Below, piece by piece: positions 38,941 to 56,500 of a stretch of 64,000 bases of DNA; position 1 is the stretch's first letter; every line of letters starts with the position of its first letter. A model generated the notes under the pieces. That model searched no databases. It had not been told where the DNA came from and saw only the letters and a list, made by a program, of their open reading frames with translations. Source of the DNA: Paragyromitra xinjiangensis (lineage: Eukaryota > Ascomycota > Pezizomycetes > Pezizales > Discinaceae). Position numbers and translations under genes: made by a program. The stretch is taken from contig JBCAMK010000004.1 of NCBI GenBank assembly GCA_038503065.1, positions 1,625,001 to 1,689,000 of the forward strand, read 5' to 3'.

Positions 38941-41786
38941 TCAGTGATCAAGGAACCTATTAACCTCCGGATCCTCAGTGGAATACTCGTCGTCATCATC
39001 GTCAAGGTTCTCGATTGCCTCTTTAATCAGATGTCCAGCCTATCACGCACATCTGTTAGCCTAGTACTTCCTGTAAAAAAATAACAAATAAGTCCAGGTC
39101 TCATACCTTCGGATCCAGATTCAACGCATCGGTAAAGTGCTTAATCGCATTCTTTTTATCCTTAAGCAATTTATACAGCTTCCCAAGCAAGAAATGCACA
39201 TTCGCTTCATCCGGAGCAATATCTTTCAGTATCCGTAGTTCCTTTAAAGCCGCCGGATACATCCTCAAACTCATCAAAGTTCGCGCCTTCTTGAACCTAC
39301 TTAGCGCACTCCCGGGAGCCATTTCGCAAGCAATGTTATATTGCCCCAGAGCACCTTTATAGTCTTTCGTCTTCTCGAGCACCATGCCGACACAACATAC
39401 TAATACAGCGTTCGTAGGATTGATCTTTGTTGCAGTACGGAAATGTTTCTCGGCAACATCATATTTGCCCATTTTCTCATACACTTTTCCAAGACCGTAC
39501 CATGCATTGTAGTGTCTCGAATCCGCAGCAATTGCGCAGCGGTAGGAGGAGAGGGCTTTCTCATACTCCTCGTTTGATACGTGTTCGTGGCCTTGTAGCG
39601 TGAATGCATATGCGAGTTTGGGGTTTAGTTGAGTGGCACGTTTGAAACATTTGAGAGCCTGGTCGTGGTCGCGCTGGAGGGAGAAGCAGTTCCCGAGGGC
39701 GCACCATGATTCGGGGGAGGAACGATCGAGTTCGACCAATTCGTGCGCGAGGTACGAAAGATCAACATCTTTGCGCTGATGCCAGAGGATTGTGGAGAAA
39801 ACCTCCATGTCTTGTGTCCGAACAGGGTCTAATTGTCGGACTTTTAGGAAACTTTTCTCGGCCTATCGTTAAACCGTTATTTATGAGTTGCGTTGCTTAT
39901 CACTCGGCGCAACGGTACCACAAAGGATGGGGGAGCACAAACATCAACATAATTTGCCATCTCATAGTGAGCCCTCCCAATCTTACTTTGTACCCACGGC
40001 GTCTCTCTTTGACTTGCTGGCAACGAATTGAACGCCTGAAGAGCCTCTTTGCAATGAAACCTGCTCAGGCTAAAATAACCGCTACCTAATTTCCGGAATA
40101 ATTCAAGCACGAAGTACATGGCCTCCTCTTTCTTCGAGTCCACCAGCGGCTTTAAAGGAGCTACCTGTGCGACCGGCTTGGAGGCGGCGGCGGCGGCGGC
40201 ATCGGTCATCTGTTTTTTTCGCATTCTTGTTAGTGACGGATCCGCAGATGATGCCATTTGCTTCCTCTTGGCTATTGTTGCAGTTGTAGCCCTTGTAGCA
40301 CGTTGGGGCTGGGGCTCTGTGATTTCAAACGATACAGTGATAGTGGTGGAGGAACCGTTACGAACATTAACATCCTCGCTGTTCCCTTTGTCTCTCTCCC
40401 TTTCCTTCGCGGTAGCGGTAGTTCCGTTGGTGAGATGTAGACCACTTCTACTTCGGCTGCCGGCAGTCTTCATCTTTTTCGCGTCCCTTTCCCTTTCCCT
40501 TGCTGCTACCCGTGCTTCCCGCTCTGATCCAACTCCGAGTTTGCTTGTGAACTTGCTCGTCAGTCTTGTACTTCTTCGGGCTGGCGCGGCAGTGGCGTTG
40601 ACATCCTGAGAAGACGCTGTTGCTGGCCGTTTAGCGTCGTTACTGATTTCGCGAGTACTTCTGCTTGAGAGCTTTCTCGTTGTGATTTCTGTAGTAGTAG
40701 CACGAGTCTTTCTGACTGGTGGTGGCTTCTCGGGAATGGTATTCAAATTACCCCCACCAAGCATATCGTGACCCGCTGGATTCGAAGACTGCGCTGTGGG
40801 TGTCTCTAGTTCACTAATACCATTCCCGAGACCTTCATTTAACCGATTGAAGAATGACGGGTGGTTATTGAAAGCAAGATCTGAGCGGTCTCTAGAGCTG
40901 CCATTTGTAGTCGCGAACGGATCGTTAGGAAAGTTCTCGGACGCATTGCGTAACCCATTTGTGGCTGCAAACTCTTCAGGTATTGTAGCTGGGATGTTTG
41001 ACGGGTTTGAAGAAGGTAGTTTGAGCGATTCTAGCATCTCTGCTGTCGGCTTGAAGATGTTGTTTACCCGAAGGTTCACGCCTGGAAAACTCGGTTAGCA
41101 TTCACACCGGCGAACCGCCATAGGAGCTTAAAATACCGGTATCACACAGCCCTAGAAATGCCTCCCATAAGTATGGATTAAGCTTAACAGCTGCCACATA
41201 GCAATCCACCGCCTTCTTCATATCGCCAATGGCATGCCATAACCGCCCAACCAGAGAATATATAGTCGCAGCGTCAGGCATTGCTCTCCTTTCGGTATCC
41301 GAATGTTGACCTATCACTAAAATTAGCTATAAGCTCTGAAATCAAAGGGCGCCGCCTCGCCCCCCCCCAATTCAACCAGTCGCCCAAAGGAAATAACTGA
41401 ATTCGTGGGAGACGAAAAGAGAGAGTGTGTGAGGGGAATCACTCACTCCACGCGCTGCTTCCGCCCCAATACCGTTTACACCCCTCCAACGCATTGACCC
41501 CATGGTTTTCCCTCCCACCTCCAAGCTTCAGACAGCATTGCGCGTATATATAAGCACATCCCACATGCCGGAACCAACTCTTTGTCAGGTTCTCCGCGGC
41601 CTGATACTGGCCATCGCGATACAAGCATAGGGCAAGCAAGTGAACCGAGTCGGCGCCCTTCGGGTCATAAGCGTAGAGTCGTTCGGCAACAAACAGAGCG
41701 GTGGTCAAAGTGTCGGTATCCAAAGACTGCCATATTAGCGACCGAAACTGCGCGACGACGTTCGGTTGTGGCACTGCTGGTGACAT
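38941..41786 (-). CDS. CDC27: Cdc27/Apc3, TPR subunit of the anaphase-promoting complex
   Basis: Cdc27 is the APC/C subunit that docks Cdc20/Cdh1 coactivators and Doc1 through their IR tails. Exons are 41447-41786, 41137-41310, 39943-41081, 39107-39862 and 38941-39039; the CDS is 2,508 nt (835 aa). The N-terminal half-superhelix shows ALFVAERLYAYDP and CLYRDGQYQAAENL, then AVDCYVAAVKLNPYLWEAF. A Ser/Thr/Ala-rich disordered middle includes a short poly-Ala. The C-terminal TPR array contains SWCALGNCFSLQRDHDQAL, YNAWYGLGKVYEKMGKY and FLLGKLYKLLKDKKNAI. The tail is acidic (NLDDDDDEYSTEDPE). The start MSPAVPQP matches the family; the frame is open for 134 codons further upstream. It lies head-to-head with SMC3. 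Confidence 0.95.
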
Positions 41787-47329
<5,543 letters not shown>

Positions 47330-48446
47330 TTGGGCGCTCAGTTTTTTTCCTTTCCTGCCGGGTTCACTGTTTTCTCTTCAACCATCCCCTCCTATTTTCT
47401 AATGGGGAGTAGAATGGGATAATAATAAAAATTAGCTAGGGGTGATGGTTTATGGTTTTGATTGTTTTCGGGCCCGTATGTAAAATACTTCGGCGGTTTC
47501 TTATATTCCTTTGTACGCTTTTGGCTGTTGGGTATTCATATTGTTAGTTCTCGAGGGTGGAAATTGAATGGGTGTTTGTAGTAAACGACACAGGGCACGT
47601 ACCGTATGAACTCGTGAAATTCAAGCTGACGCCAATGAGAGGCTAAAGTAGGATCACTGCGGTTTAGGTCCTTTTTCCCTATAATATAAGCCACAAGAAA
47701 ATCTACCATCTTTAGAATAGCTCCAGATTGAATTTCGCTGCTTGGAAGTAGACAGCGAGTGATAGACGATGACCGGAGGCTGGGGTTTATAAGGTTTTCT
47801 CGTTTTGGAGGGCTCGGACAAGAGATGAGACATCAGAGATTGACAGGGATTTTGGGGTAATACAAAGCCAACTACGCATCGCTGGTGGCAACTTGCTGGT
47901 TGCCTCAGGGAGAAATTTTACCCGCAGAGCCCCATCCAGCCTCATAAGACTAAGCTTGATGGAATCTGATGCAAAAATAAGCCTGGGCCGGACCACGATT
48001 GGTTGTTCCGGATTCCCCTTGCAGCTGAAGAAAAAAAGAAAGGAAGGGAGAAAAATAACCGTGGCCTCACCAAGATATCCCTAACAATACCTTCTATTCT
48101 TCACCTACGCAATACAAGACACTCGTTATTCGCACGAATTTAGGTGGGTACTTACCCTTTTATGCTTCTTGTGGATTCTATAAACTAACGAGATATACAG
48201 CATAGAAGTTAGAGAGTAAAGAGAACAAAGGCACAACTTGGTTTCGCAAGGCAGCCCTCTCCATCCCCCGCTTTCTCGTCACAGTTTGTTTACGAGGGTA
48301 GCATCCACCGCATCTCATATTCGAGGCCAACGTATTCAAAAGGTCTGTTTACCCACATCACTCTAGTTGCGTCCGGATTCTAACAACCACAAGAAACCCT
48401 TTTTACGAACACATCGGCAATTATCTGGTGGCGCAAACAACATATA
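47330..48446. other. Intergenic: SMC3 3' region and F-box gene promoter
   Basis: 1.1 kb. The open frames at 47787-47996 (-) and 47893-48084 (+) overlap antisense and carry no motif. No repeat was recognised. Confidence 0.4.
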
Positions 48447-49655
48447 ATGGAGAAACTCAGCCCTGAAATTGTCCGAGAGATCCTCTGCCACTTCGACTCG
48501 AAAGCCGACCTTGCAAGCTTCCGATTGGTACAGCGTTCGTTGGCAGAGCTTGCGAAAGAGTTTCTCTTCCGAACGATCCCTCTAAAGCCTACCAAGTCCA
48601 GCGTTTCTCGCCTTCTCACGATATCTCAAAGACCCGATTTAGCACACTATGTCAAGGAGGTGTTCTTCGGGGTTGATGAGCCGAACTATATGATATGGGA
48701 GCAGTTCAACGAACAGTTGCGTATGGAGAAAATTACCCGCAAGAATGAAATACAGAAGGCAAGAGCTCAAGAGATTTTCAAGTCCTCTATTGAAGGATGG
48801 TATGAGTTCCAGACGTCGCTGGAGTACAGAACAGCTCTTTCCACAGCTTTCGTTGGATTTTCTCGACTCGAAGCTATCCAGATGGTCCACGGCGCCCCGA
48901 TGGCTATGGAGCGTCAATACACATACCGAGAAATCGATGTTTACCCATTCGAACCAAAGCCGGAATTTCATGGAGAACATGGGGCAGAGAAAGATTATCT
49001 CAGAGGATTTGCAGCGTTGGTTAATGCAGCCTACTTCGCGGATTCCAAACTTAAATCCTTCCGGATGACCGGTATGAACACGGAAGAAATCGTCGATCAA
49101 TCCGTCTTCGAAAATACTGAGCTTCTCCAACGTGCTGCTGTCGTCCTTCGCCATTGTAGCGTCATAGAACTTCATCTCGGCATCGACTCCACAGAAGTAA
49201 TTGATAAAATCAAGACGAACCCTTTGTTAAACGTGCTAGCCCCTGCCGCAAGCCTTGAAGAGTTATGTCTTGGTTTTGGTAATACGGCACCTAGCGAGTC
49301 GTATCTTTTCCCTCATATCTTCGGGGAAGAACAAGTTTGGCCGTGCCTGAAGAAACTTGAATTGTGGGCGGTTGAGATGCATGAGTATGAACTCATCGCG
49401 TTGTTGGAGCGGCATAAATCAACCTTGAAGACAATTTTGATCTCTAACGGTCTGCTGTTTACAGGTTGCTGGAACAATGTTATGCGGTTTATGAAGGAGC
49501 ATCTTCAACTCGAGTCGCTAGAGGTGTGGGATCTGTTCTGCAGACACGGGGAGGGAGATATTTATCGTAACTACAGTCATTCAGAGTCCCAAATGATGGT
49601 TAAGTATGTTCAGGGTGGAGGCGAGACCCTACCTGAACAACACGTCGACGCATAA
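48447..49655 (+). CDS. F-box protein with LRR-like C-terminal region
   Basis: A single-exon gene of 402 codons. The first 45 residues form a typical F-box: LSPEIVREILCHFDSKADLA, then SFRLVQRSLAELAKEF. Such domains bind Skp1 and recruit substrates to SCF ubiquitin ligases. The remainder has leucine-spaced stretches (SVIELHLGID, SLEELCLGFG, CLKKLELWAV, QLESLEVWD) that look like degenerate leucine-rich repeats for substrate binding. The ATG is at 48447-48449 and the stop TAA ends at 49655. The substrate is unknown; fungal F-box proteins of this type are numerous and fast-evolving. Confidence 0.85.
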   Translation: MEKLSPEIVREILCHFDSKADLASFRLVQRSLAELAKEFLFRTIPLKPTKSSVSRLLTISQRPDLAHYVKEVFFGVDEPNYMIWEQFNEQLRMEKITRKNEIQKARAQEIFKSSIEGWYEFQTSLEYRTALSTAFVGFSRLEAIQMVHGAPMAMERQYTYREIDVYPFEPKPEFHGEHGAEKDYLRGFAALVNAAYFADSKLKSFRMTGMNTEEIVDQSVFENTELLQRAAVVLRHCSVIELHLGIDSTEVIDKIKTNPLLNVLAPAASLEELCLGFGNTAPSESYLFPHIFGEEQVWPCLKKLELWAVEMHEYELIALLERHKSTLKTILISNGLLFTGCWNNVMRFMKEHLQLESLEVWDLFCRHGEGDIYRNYSHSESQMMVKYVQGGGETLPEQHVDA

Positions 49656-50910
49656 ACAGTAGATTGTAGGATTAGCAAAAATAGACTAGTGATAGACCTA
49701 TAGACAGATAGACAAGGTATTTCTCTCTAGATAGAAGTAGATTTCTCATTTTTTTTCTTTTCCTTCTATATTACTAGAAAATCGCGTTTAGATTGTTCGT
49801 TTTACTGGCGGATATGGGGGGTTCCTACACTAAAAATCCTTGTAAGCTAGCCTTTGGTTTTCTCTTTGAATTTCTGTTGAGAAGTTGATATATAAAAACG
49901 AGTTAGATATCTTGTATTTGCTTGTGGTCTACTGAAGGCACCAAAATTCAATGACTTCGGTTAGGGAGTAACCCGTGGTCTTCCGCCAATTTTATTATAG
50001 CTCCCTTCCCAACATAGATTAAATGGGAAACGGGAAATGGGAAATAGATCATATTAGATGGAAAGGAAGTGTAGAATTTGTCTACCATCCGATTTTGATT
50101 CCTCATCTGCTCTTTAGTAGGCCACCGAGTAGAATAAAGACCCCTCAACTAACTAGAAGCAAACGTGGGTATTTTATGTTGTCCATGCGTACGCCATGGG
50201 ATTAATGCATCCCATTTGTATAGCTACATGCATTGCAGGCATTTACGTCGCACTACTTAGGCGTTCATTAAATACTGGGAAATTTTGCCACAAGCTACCA
50301 CCAAACATCATAATGCAACCCCAAATGAACGAAATCAACCATGCCATGAAATCTAAACAATGGTTTGTGCTTTATGACCATCAACTATGTGTAGTTGCTA
50401 GTATCTCACTGTTGCTATAGTCAATTTGGTTGCCTTGAAGCGATTTTTGGTGGGCGGGCTCGTTGCAGCATTTCTCAGCATTTAATGAACACCTAAGTAC
50501 TGTCCAAAAAAAGCCCTAGCACGCCTGCCATAGGGCGCCGCAACCGAAAAATTACCCGGGAAAAACTACCGTAAAATCTCGGTTATAACGAGTTGGCCTG
50601 GACTGAGACCGCAGGATACATATATATACCCACTCTGACTGGTTGGGAGATAGGGCTTGGGTTGAGCATCTTACTTATACTAGTTGCGATAACCTGCGAG
50701 TTGATAGTATGTACAAAAATTTCATGGTAACCACTTGCTGAAAAAAAATCATCAGTCTTCTGTGTACCCATTGAGTACATAGCAACGGAAGACTAGACCA
50801 AAATAAAAACTACATGTGGATACCAACTAATTCAGCAGGATTAAAACACCAAGGAAAATACCGAAGAAGGCTAGACTGATTAAAGAATAGATGAAGAATC
50901 TAAATATCTA
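49656..50910. other. Gene-free DNA with a possible transposon end
   Basis: AT-rich DNA after the F-box gene. At 50569-50590 the sequence ccgtaaaatctcggttataa follows TA and resembles a pogo-type terminal repeat. It could mark the outer end of the broken element that continues to 52092 or beyond, but a matching partner end was not found. Open frames here are short and featureless. Confidence 0.35.
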
Positions 50911-51382
50911 CATCAGCAAAAGGTTTGAATTTCCGCTCAGAGCCATTTTATGCAACTCTCATTCGCCTAGAAAGGCTATCAAAAATCCTGATATTGTATT
51001 GGAATCAACTCATCAAACTACATATTCACACTGGGGCTTGGCAGGATCGGGTGAGGTTTAATGTTTGGTCTTACATCCTGAACATCCAAGTTTTTAGCCT
51101 TAAATCCTCTACTCGACGATTATTAAAGTATTCGGATGCCAAGAAACCCTTGGCTAGGGTTCTTGGCATCTTGGCATCCGGATACTTTAACAATCGTCGA
51201 GTATGTTTAACATGTAAGACCAAACGTTAAACCTCGCCTGATCCTGCCAAGCCTTGCGTGGGAATATGCAGTTTGATGAACTGATTCCAATACAATACCT
51301 ATTAGGATTTTTGATAGCCCCTCTGGGGGAATGGGAATTACATAAAATAGCTTTAGACGGAAATCCAAACCTTTTGCTGATG
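50911..51382. repeat. 472-bp imperfect palindrome with a MITE-like core
   Basis: The left arm, 50911-51109, and the right arm, 51204-51382, are reverse complements with scattered substitutions and small indels (for example gcttggcaggatc in both). The centre, 51110-51203, is itself palindromic: tactcgacgatt, gtattcggatgcc, a short spacer, then the complement. The core termini equal those of the element at 29321-29457. The right arm continues into the broken transposase to its right, so the left arm looks like an inverted partial copy of that transposon. Confidence 0.8.
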
Positions 51383-51389
51383 CAATAAA

Positions 51390-52092
51390 GGGTGGAAGAG
51401 CAGAATCATGCACTGACTGCTTCCAAAACTGTTAACATCTCTCAGGTCCTATTTTGTGTCACATAGATTTCGTTGACTTGCTTTGCATACCACTTTCACT
51501 TTTGCTGGATAGCCAAGGATGAATCCTTTTTCATCCATGTTGTATGTATCTCGTGGTGGGAAACAGTATTCGCATACAAGTTCAGGTTTTCGAAAATAGT
51601 CTCATAAGGTAATAGAGTTGTTGGCCTTTGCACGTTGCCGATCCAACTAACTAGAGTATCTTGAAGCAAGCTTTTTGTGTAGATCCAAAAAAAGCTGTTA
51701 TCTACATGTAGTTTTTGCCTAAATATGCTAGTTCAGGGTTTCTTTGTTTTTCAGATTCCTGAAGAGCTAAAGCTCAAGTCATGCCTTTTACAAGGTCCAT
51801 GACACCACTTCACAACTGCTTCTTCCATTGCCAGTGGTAGCTTTTGCTGATGCTCATGTGCTACTCGTTGATTTTTTTTTTTCCTCCTGGATCGTCAGTC
51901 TGACAAAGTTGAACGAGCAATTCCGTATTTCAACTCAGCTTCTTGATATGTGAGTTTGGGATTGTTGTCCATGTCATAACGCGCTCTAAGAGTTAAAATC
52001 TCCTCGTTTATTTTGGCCCCCGTTCGCAACTCCCCACGGCCCATGTTGATAATATTGGTTTGGTTATTGCGTTGAGTTAATTTTGACTTCAT
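51390..52092 (-). pseudogene. Broken pogo-like transposase (psq-type HTH start plus catalytic remnant)
   Basis: Reading leftward from 52092 the frame opens with MKSKLTQRNNQTN and then a psq-type helix-turn-helix: NNPKLTYQEAELKYGIARST. Further on, in shifted frames with stops, I see EEAVVKWC, then YNMDEKGFILGYPAK (first catalytic Asp region), REMLTVLEAVSA and SALPPFIASAKG. These are typical successive motifs of pogo-like transposases, so the order is preserved but the frame is lost. The sequence then enters the palindrome. It is a different subfamily from the intact copy at 36-38 kb, which has a different N-terminus. Confidence 0.72.
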
Positions 52093-52994
52093 TGCTGAAG
52101 ATGCGGGGTAGAATACTTTAGCGGCAACATCATACCTTATCGGTTAAAAAAAGTAACTCATCACCCTCTGATCTTTACATCTTCTTACAAAATATACAAC
52201 TCATTGGTATTAAACCTCTTGCGCTGATGAAAATCCTTCTCTAAAAAAAATACTTGCAGAAATTTCTCTTGCTATTAGCAGCTAGGTACGCAGTCATTTC
52301 TTCGCCCTCATTACTAAACCTACAACTTGAACTTTTAAATAGCGCTTAAATACACTGCAGTCATCATTTAGCGAATAGAAAAGGATTTACTAATACTTTA
52401 TATACCTCTATTTAAACTTGCGCTTATTTGGGATACTTAGTGATCGAGAAATTCGAATTTTTATGTTTCTCACGAACGGGCCTCCGTTGCCACCAGCTGT
52501 CCCTGATGTCCGGCTCCCCCCTGTACGTTACTAAGTAGCCGGAAAATCGCCAGAACTTGATGTTTTTGGTACCCAATAATACCACCTCAGTCGCATCTAA
52601 ACAATTTACAAAGATTGCTGGGATATTAACTGATACTAATCCTATCATGTTTGAGGGTACGGTTGCTATTGCTAATAGAGCAAGGTGGGGAGATGGCTGA
52701 GGGGTCGTTTATAGTAAGAAAAACGCACATAAATATAGCTACAGTCACATAGAACTGATCGAGCGGTATGCAACTTTCAAAGTTTTGACACTGCTATAAT
52801 AAAACGTAGGAGCTAATCTTTCTTAGAAAACTAGTGAGTTCCCAAAGGCCTCCGAAATCGGTTGCTACTCGCGATGGGAGAAGGATCTGAAATTGGAGTA
52901 ACCTCTTATCTCTATAAGCGTACGTAGATATCCCTACACAAAAAGCCCAGCGCACACAAAACAATTCCTATCAGGACCGGGAACCCATCGTTAT
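52093..52994. other. Gene-free AT-rich DNA
   Basis: 900 bp between the broken transposase and a solo terminal repeat. The only longer frame (52424-52648, minus, 74 codons) has no motif. Part of this may belong to the decayed transposon. Confidence 0.35.
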
Positions 52995-53039
52995 AGAGCA
53001 AATATCCTTATAAGCTAAATCCTTATAAAGAACTAACTG
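52995..53039. repeat. Solo, diverged terminal repeat of the pogo-type element
   Basis: The sequence agcaaatatccttataagct then ccttataaag and aactaactg, followed by TA at 53040, aligns base by base with the right terminus of the intact element (agcagatacccttacagggc, cccttatagg, gattgaactg, TA). Most differences are C to T or G to A, as expected from decay of a methylated or RIP-treated copy. The rest of that copy was not found. Confidence 0.6.
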
Positions 53040-53521
53040 TAGTTCTGGTCTTCGCACCGAGATATTCCCGAGACTTCGTAGGAGAAGCTCCCCATACTTA
53101 ACTCTCAGAATTTCCTTGAACATTTTGCAAAATTGAGGGTTCAAGGCCCCGGAACAGGGATAATCGGCTAGAAAAAGATTATCTGCCTCTGATTACCCCT
53201 ATTCATTATCAAGGGTCTGTGTGGTGCTCCGTTATTGTTATTAAATTGCACAGTGGGTATAGTTAAATCCATCGTCAAATAAAACATGATGTACGATATA
53301 ATCCTTGGGAGTAGCATTATAAACGGGAACGGGCATGAGTGAAAGTGGATCTCCTCCCAAAACACTAATCGCTGCGATACCAAGGACAGGGATGCGCCAA
53401 AAGGAAAGCATGAAAAGAAAAGAAAAAGGAACGATTGTTCATAATACAGCGCTCAATTCGGCCCCCCTCTCCCAAAAACCCATTTCCGGCCGAAATTTCC
53501 CAACTATTATCCACCAATCAC
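53040..53521. other. 3' region of the carrier fusion gene
   Basis: 482 bp between the solo terminal repeat and the stop codon at 53522. Short open frames at 53168-53383 and 53335-53613 have no motif. Nothing else was recognised. Confidence 0.35.
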
Positions 53522-56500
53522 TTAGTTATATCCTTTTCCCCTCTTATTATCCCACCACCTCTCCTCGGCAGTCCTTGTCTCGACCACACTCACACCACCA
53601 GAAACCTCCTTAGTCTCCTCATCTAAGAAGTTATAAACAGAACTCCTCGCATCCTCATCTACAGGCCAGAACTCCTCGGTTCTTGTAACTGTGGTAACGC
53701 CGTTGGTCCCGGCAGTCGCGGCAGCCGTGTTGATTGAAGTTGCATTGATAGAAGCAGCATTATTAACCAAAGCCTTCTTTCCAAGCCACTCCGTCTCTCT
53801 CATGGTCGTACGGGTGACGGCGTTATCATGTCCAATCTTACCAACAATGGCGCTATTGTTATTACCGTGGCTGTGGGAGCTGTGACTACGATGGTGCTGG
53901 TGGTGGCCAGCGTCGTGATGGGCCTCACCAAATTGAGTGACCTGGGTCTTCTCGATCGCCTTGTTGATCGCAGCATCTTCGAATCGGCCGAGGGGACTAC
54001 GGGTAGGAATGGCGCTATGGGAGTGGCCGTTGTGTGAGGTTTCGCCAATGCGGGTAACTTGAGTCTTCTCGATAATGGTTCGGCCATCAGCATGAAGTGC
54101 AGAATCGTTGTGCCTATGGTTATGCCTATGGCTGTGGTGACCATGCTTATGGTGGCCGCTGTCGTGGATGTTCTCGTCGATACGGGTGATCTCAGTTTTC
54201 TCGACAATTTTGCGGCCGTCAGTGTGGAGGGTTGCATCCCCAAAATTGCTGCGGGAATCATTATGCCTGTGGCTATGTGAGTGATTGTGATGACCGCCGT
54301 CGTGAAGGGTCTCGCCAATACGGGTAATTTGAGTCTTCTCAACTACGGTGTGGCCATGGCCATGCATACCATGAGATACCGCGTCATCACCGAAGCGGTT
54401 GGTGTGGCCATGACCAACTATAGAGTGACCCTTGTGCAGGGTCTCGCCGAAATCACTTCGGGAATCCTCATGCACGGTACTAGCAACACCGAATTGACGG
54501 AGATCCTCAACTGCGTTCGCCTCGTCTCTCCATTCTTTAACGGTTTCAGTGTGAATGATGACTTGACCGTCTCTTCCGTGAGTGCTGTGGTCGTGGCCGT
54601 GACTTTGAGTGCCAGTTACCTTACGAACGAGATCGCCGGCGGATAAACCCTGACGGCTGCCAGAGTGTGAGCGACCATGGCTGTGGCCAGTAACCCTCTC
54701 GGCGGCACCAACGATAGCACCGGCAACGCCTCCGTGTTCGCGGCCCCGGGATTCATGGGCAGCGGTATGTTCACGGTAAGAATTCTCGTCGAATCGGGCT
54801 CTAGAATCTGTGACAGTTTGATGACCCTCGTGGTGGTTCCTGATGAGCGGAGTATGCGAACCCTCGGCAATATCGAACTCCTCGACAACCTTGGTGGTAG
54901 TCTGGGTGATCACATCTCCACCGTGGTGATTGTGAGTATGGCCGTCATGGCTATGTTGATTATGATCATGGCTCAAGAGTTTGTGGCCAAGAGCAGCCCC
55001 AGTAATAGCACTGGCAACACCGGTGGTGTGGCCGCCGTGGCTATGTTCGCTATGACTGTGTTTCGAGAGCTTATGACCAAGGGTAGCGCCAGCAACAGCA
55101 CCAGTAACGCCAGCGACATGGCCACCATGGCCACTGTGACTATGTTCGTTATGATTGTGGCTCGAAAGTTTGTGGCTCGAAAGCTTGTGGCTAAGTGCAG
55201 CACCGGTAACAGCACCGGTAACGCCAGCGGCATGGCCACTGTGACTATGTTCGTTATGATTGTGGCTCGAAAGTTTGTGGCTCGAAAGCTTGTGGCCAAG
55301 CGCAGCACCGGTAACAGCACTGGTAACGCCAGCGGCATGACCACTGTGACTATGTTCGTTACGATTGTGGCTCGAAAGTTTGTGGCTCGAAAGCTTATGG
55401 CCAAGGGTGGCGCCAGTAACAGCACCAACGACACCAGCGGCATGGCTACTATGACTGTTGTGACTATGGCCCGAAAGCTTGTGGCCGAGGGCAGCTCCAG
55501 TAACAGCACCAACAACACCAGCAGCATGGCCACCATGACTGTTGTGACTATGACCCGAAAGCTTGTGGCCAAGGGCAGCTCCAGTAACAGCACCAACAAC
55601 ACCAGCAACAGCAGATCCGCGTCGACTGCGAGAACCAGTTCCGGAATGACCATGCTCTACACGCTCCTCGATACGAGTGTGTTCAGTCATTCCATTGTGG
55701 TTCCTTCCAATCCGGGAGCCAACGTGACCACCCCCACTATGCGTACGAGTCTCATGGACATCCTGACGCATCTCACCAGTGTGTATACGATCATCAGCGA
55801 TATGACCAGAGTGCGCAACCTTTCCGGTATGATGGTGAGAGTCTTCGCCAACACCTTCCCTCCATTCTTCGACCCTCTCGCGAGCTGTGTGGACGATGAC
55901 ATTTCCGTGCTCATCGTATCTCTCGTTTCTGTTGTGAGCGTGAGCTGCCCCAGCCGCAAGACCTGCTGCGGCGGCGGCGGCGGCGGCGGCGACCTTCATG
56001 CCACCGTGGCGGCTATCTTGCCTATGCTTCCCAATGCTAGTGTGCTCAGTGATTTTCTCACGAACCTCGGAGAGCTTTCCGGCCGCATGACCTCCCCCGA
56101 CCAGGCCGACGACTTTGGACTTTCCATGGCTTGCCATTGACTCAACTTTCTCGACACCCTCCATCGCTTTGTCTATGAGCTTTTTCTGTCGAGGGCCCGC
56201 CTTGTCGTAAGCGTCCTTTGCCATGAGTTTGGTTGTCGAGTGGAAGGTGTGGTCTTCTGTCCTGTTATATGCCCTCATGACAAAGTAGTAGAGTGAGAGA
56301 ATAGTTCGGTGGACGGATTCCTTTATGACCATAGTAATTCCTATTTCGGCATATTAGGCCTCGTATTAAGAACTTGAAGAGGGTGGGAACCTACCACTCG
56401 AAACAAACCCCCTAAGAAGTTCTCCAAGAACGCCCTCATAAAGTCCCGCAATACCCTCTCTTTTAAAAATATCTGCTAATACCTCGATCACATTCCCACT

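Noticed and set aside
40118..40609. 163-codon plus-strand frame
   Set aside because: Antisense of the CDC27 disordered middle; no motif.
48639..49175. 178-codon minus-strand frame
   Set aside because: Shadow of the F-box gene on the opposite strand.
50569..53039. One full-length decayed pogo element from the TIR-like end at 50.57 kb to the solo terminus at 53.04 kb
   Set aside because: The size would fit, but the two ends are not convincing reverse complements and the transposase remnant belongs to another subfamily than the right terminus.
54677..56140. 487-codon open frame on the plus strand, rich in Ser, Thr, Val and Met
   Set aside because: It is the exact antisense of the His/Gly/Ala repeat region; His codons read backwards give Met and Val. 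The repeat composition explains the lack of stops.
53522..56340. Treating the His-rich repeat region as a gene separate from the carrier
   Set aside because: The sixth carrier helix lies at the start of this exon in the same frame, and the splice at 56341-56394 restores the carrier sequence. No stop or intron separates helix and repeats.
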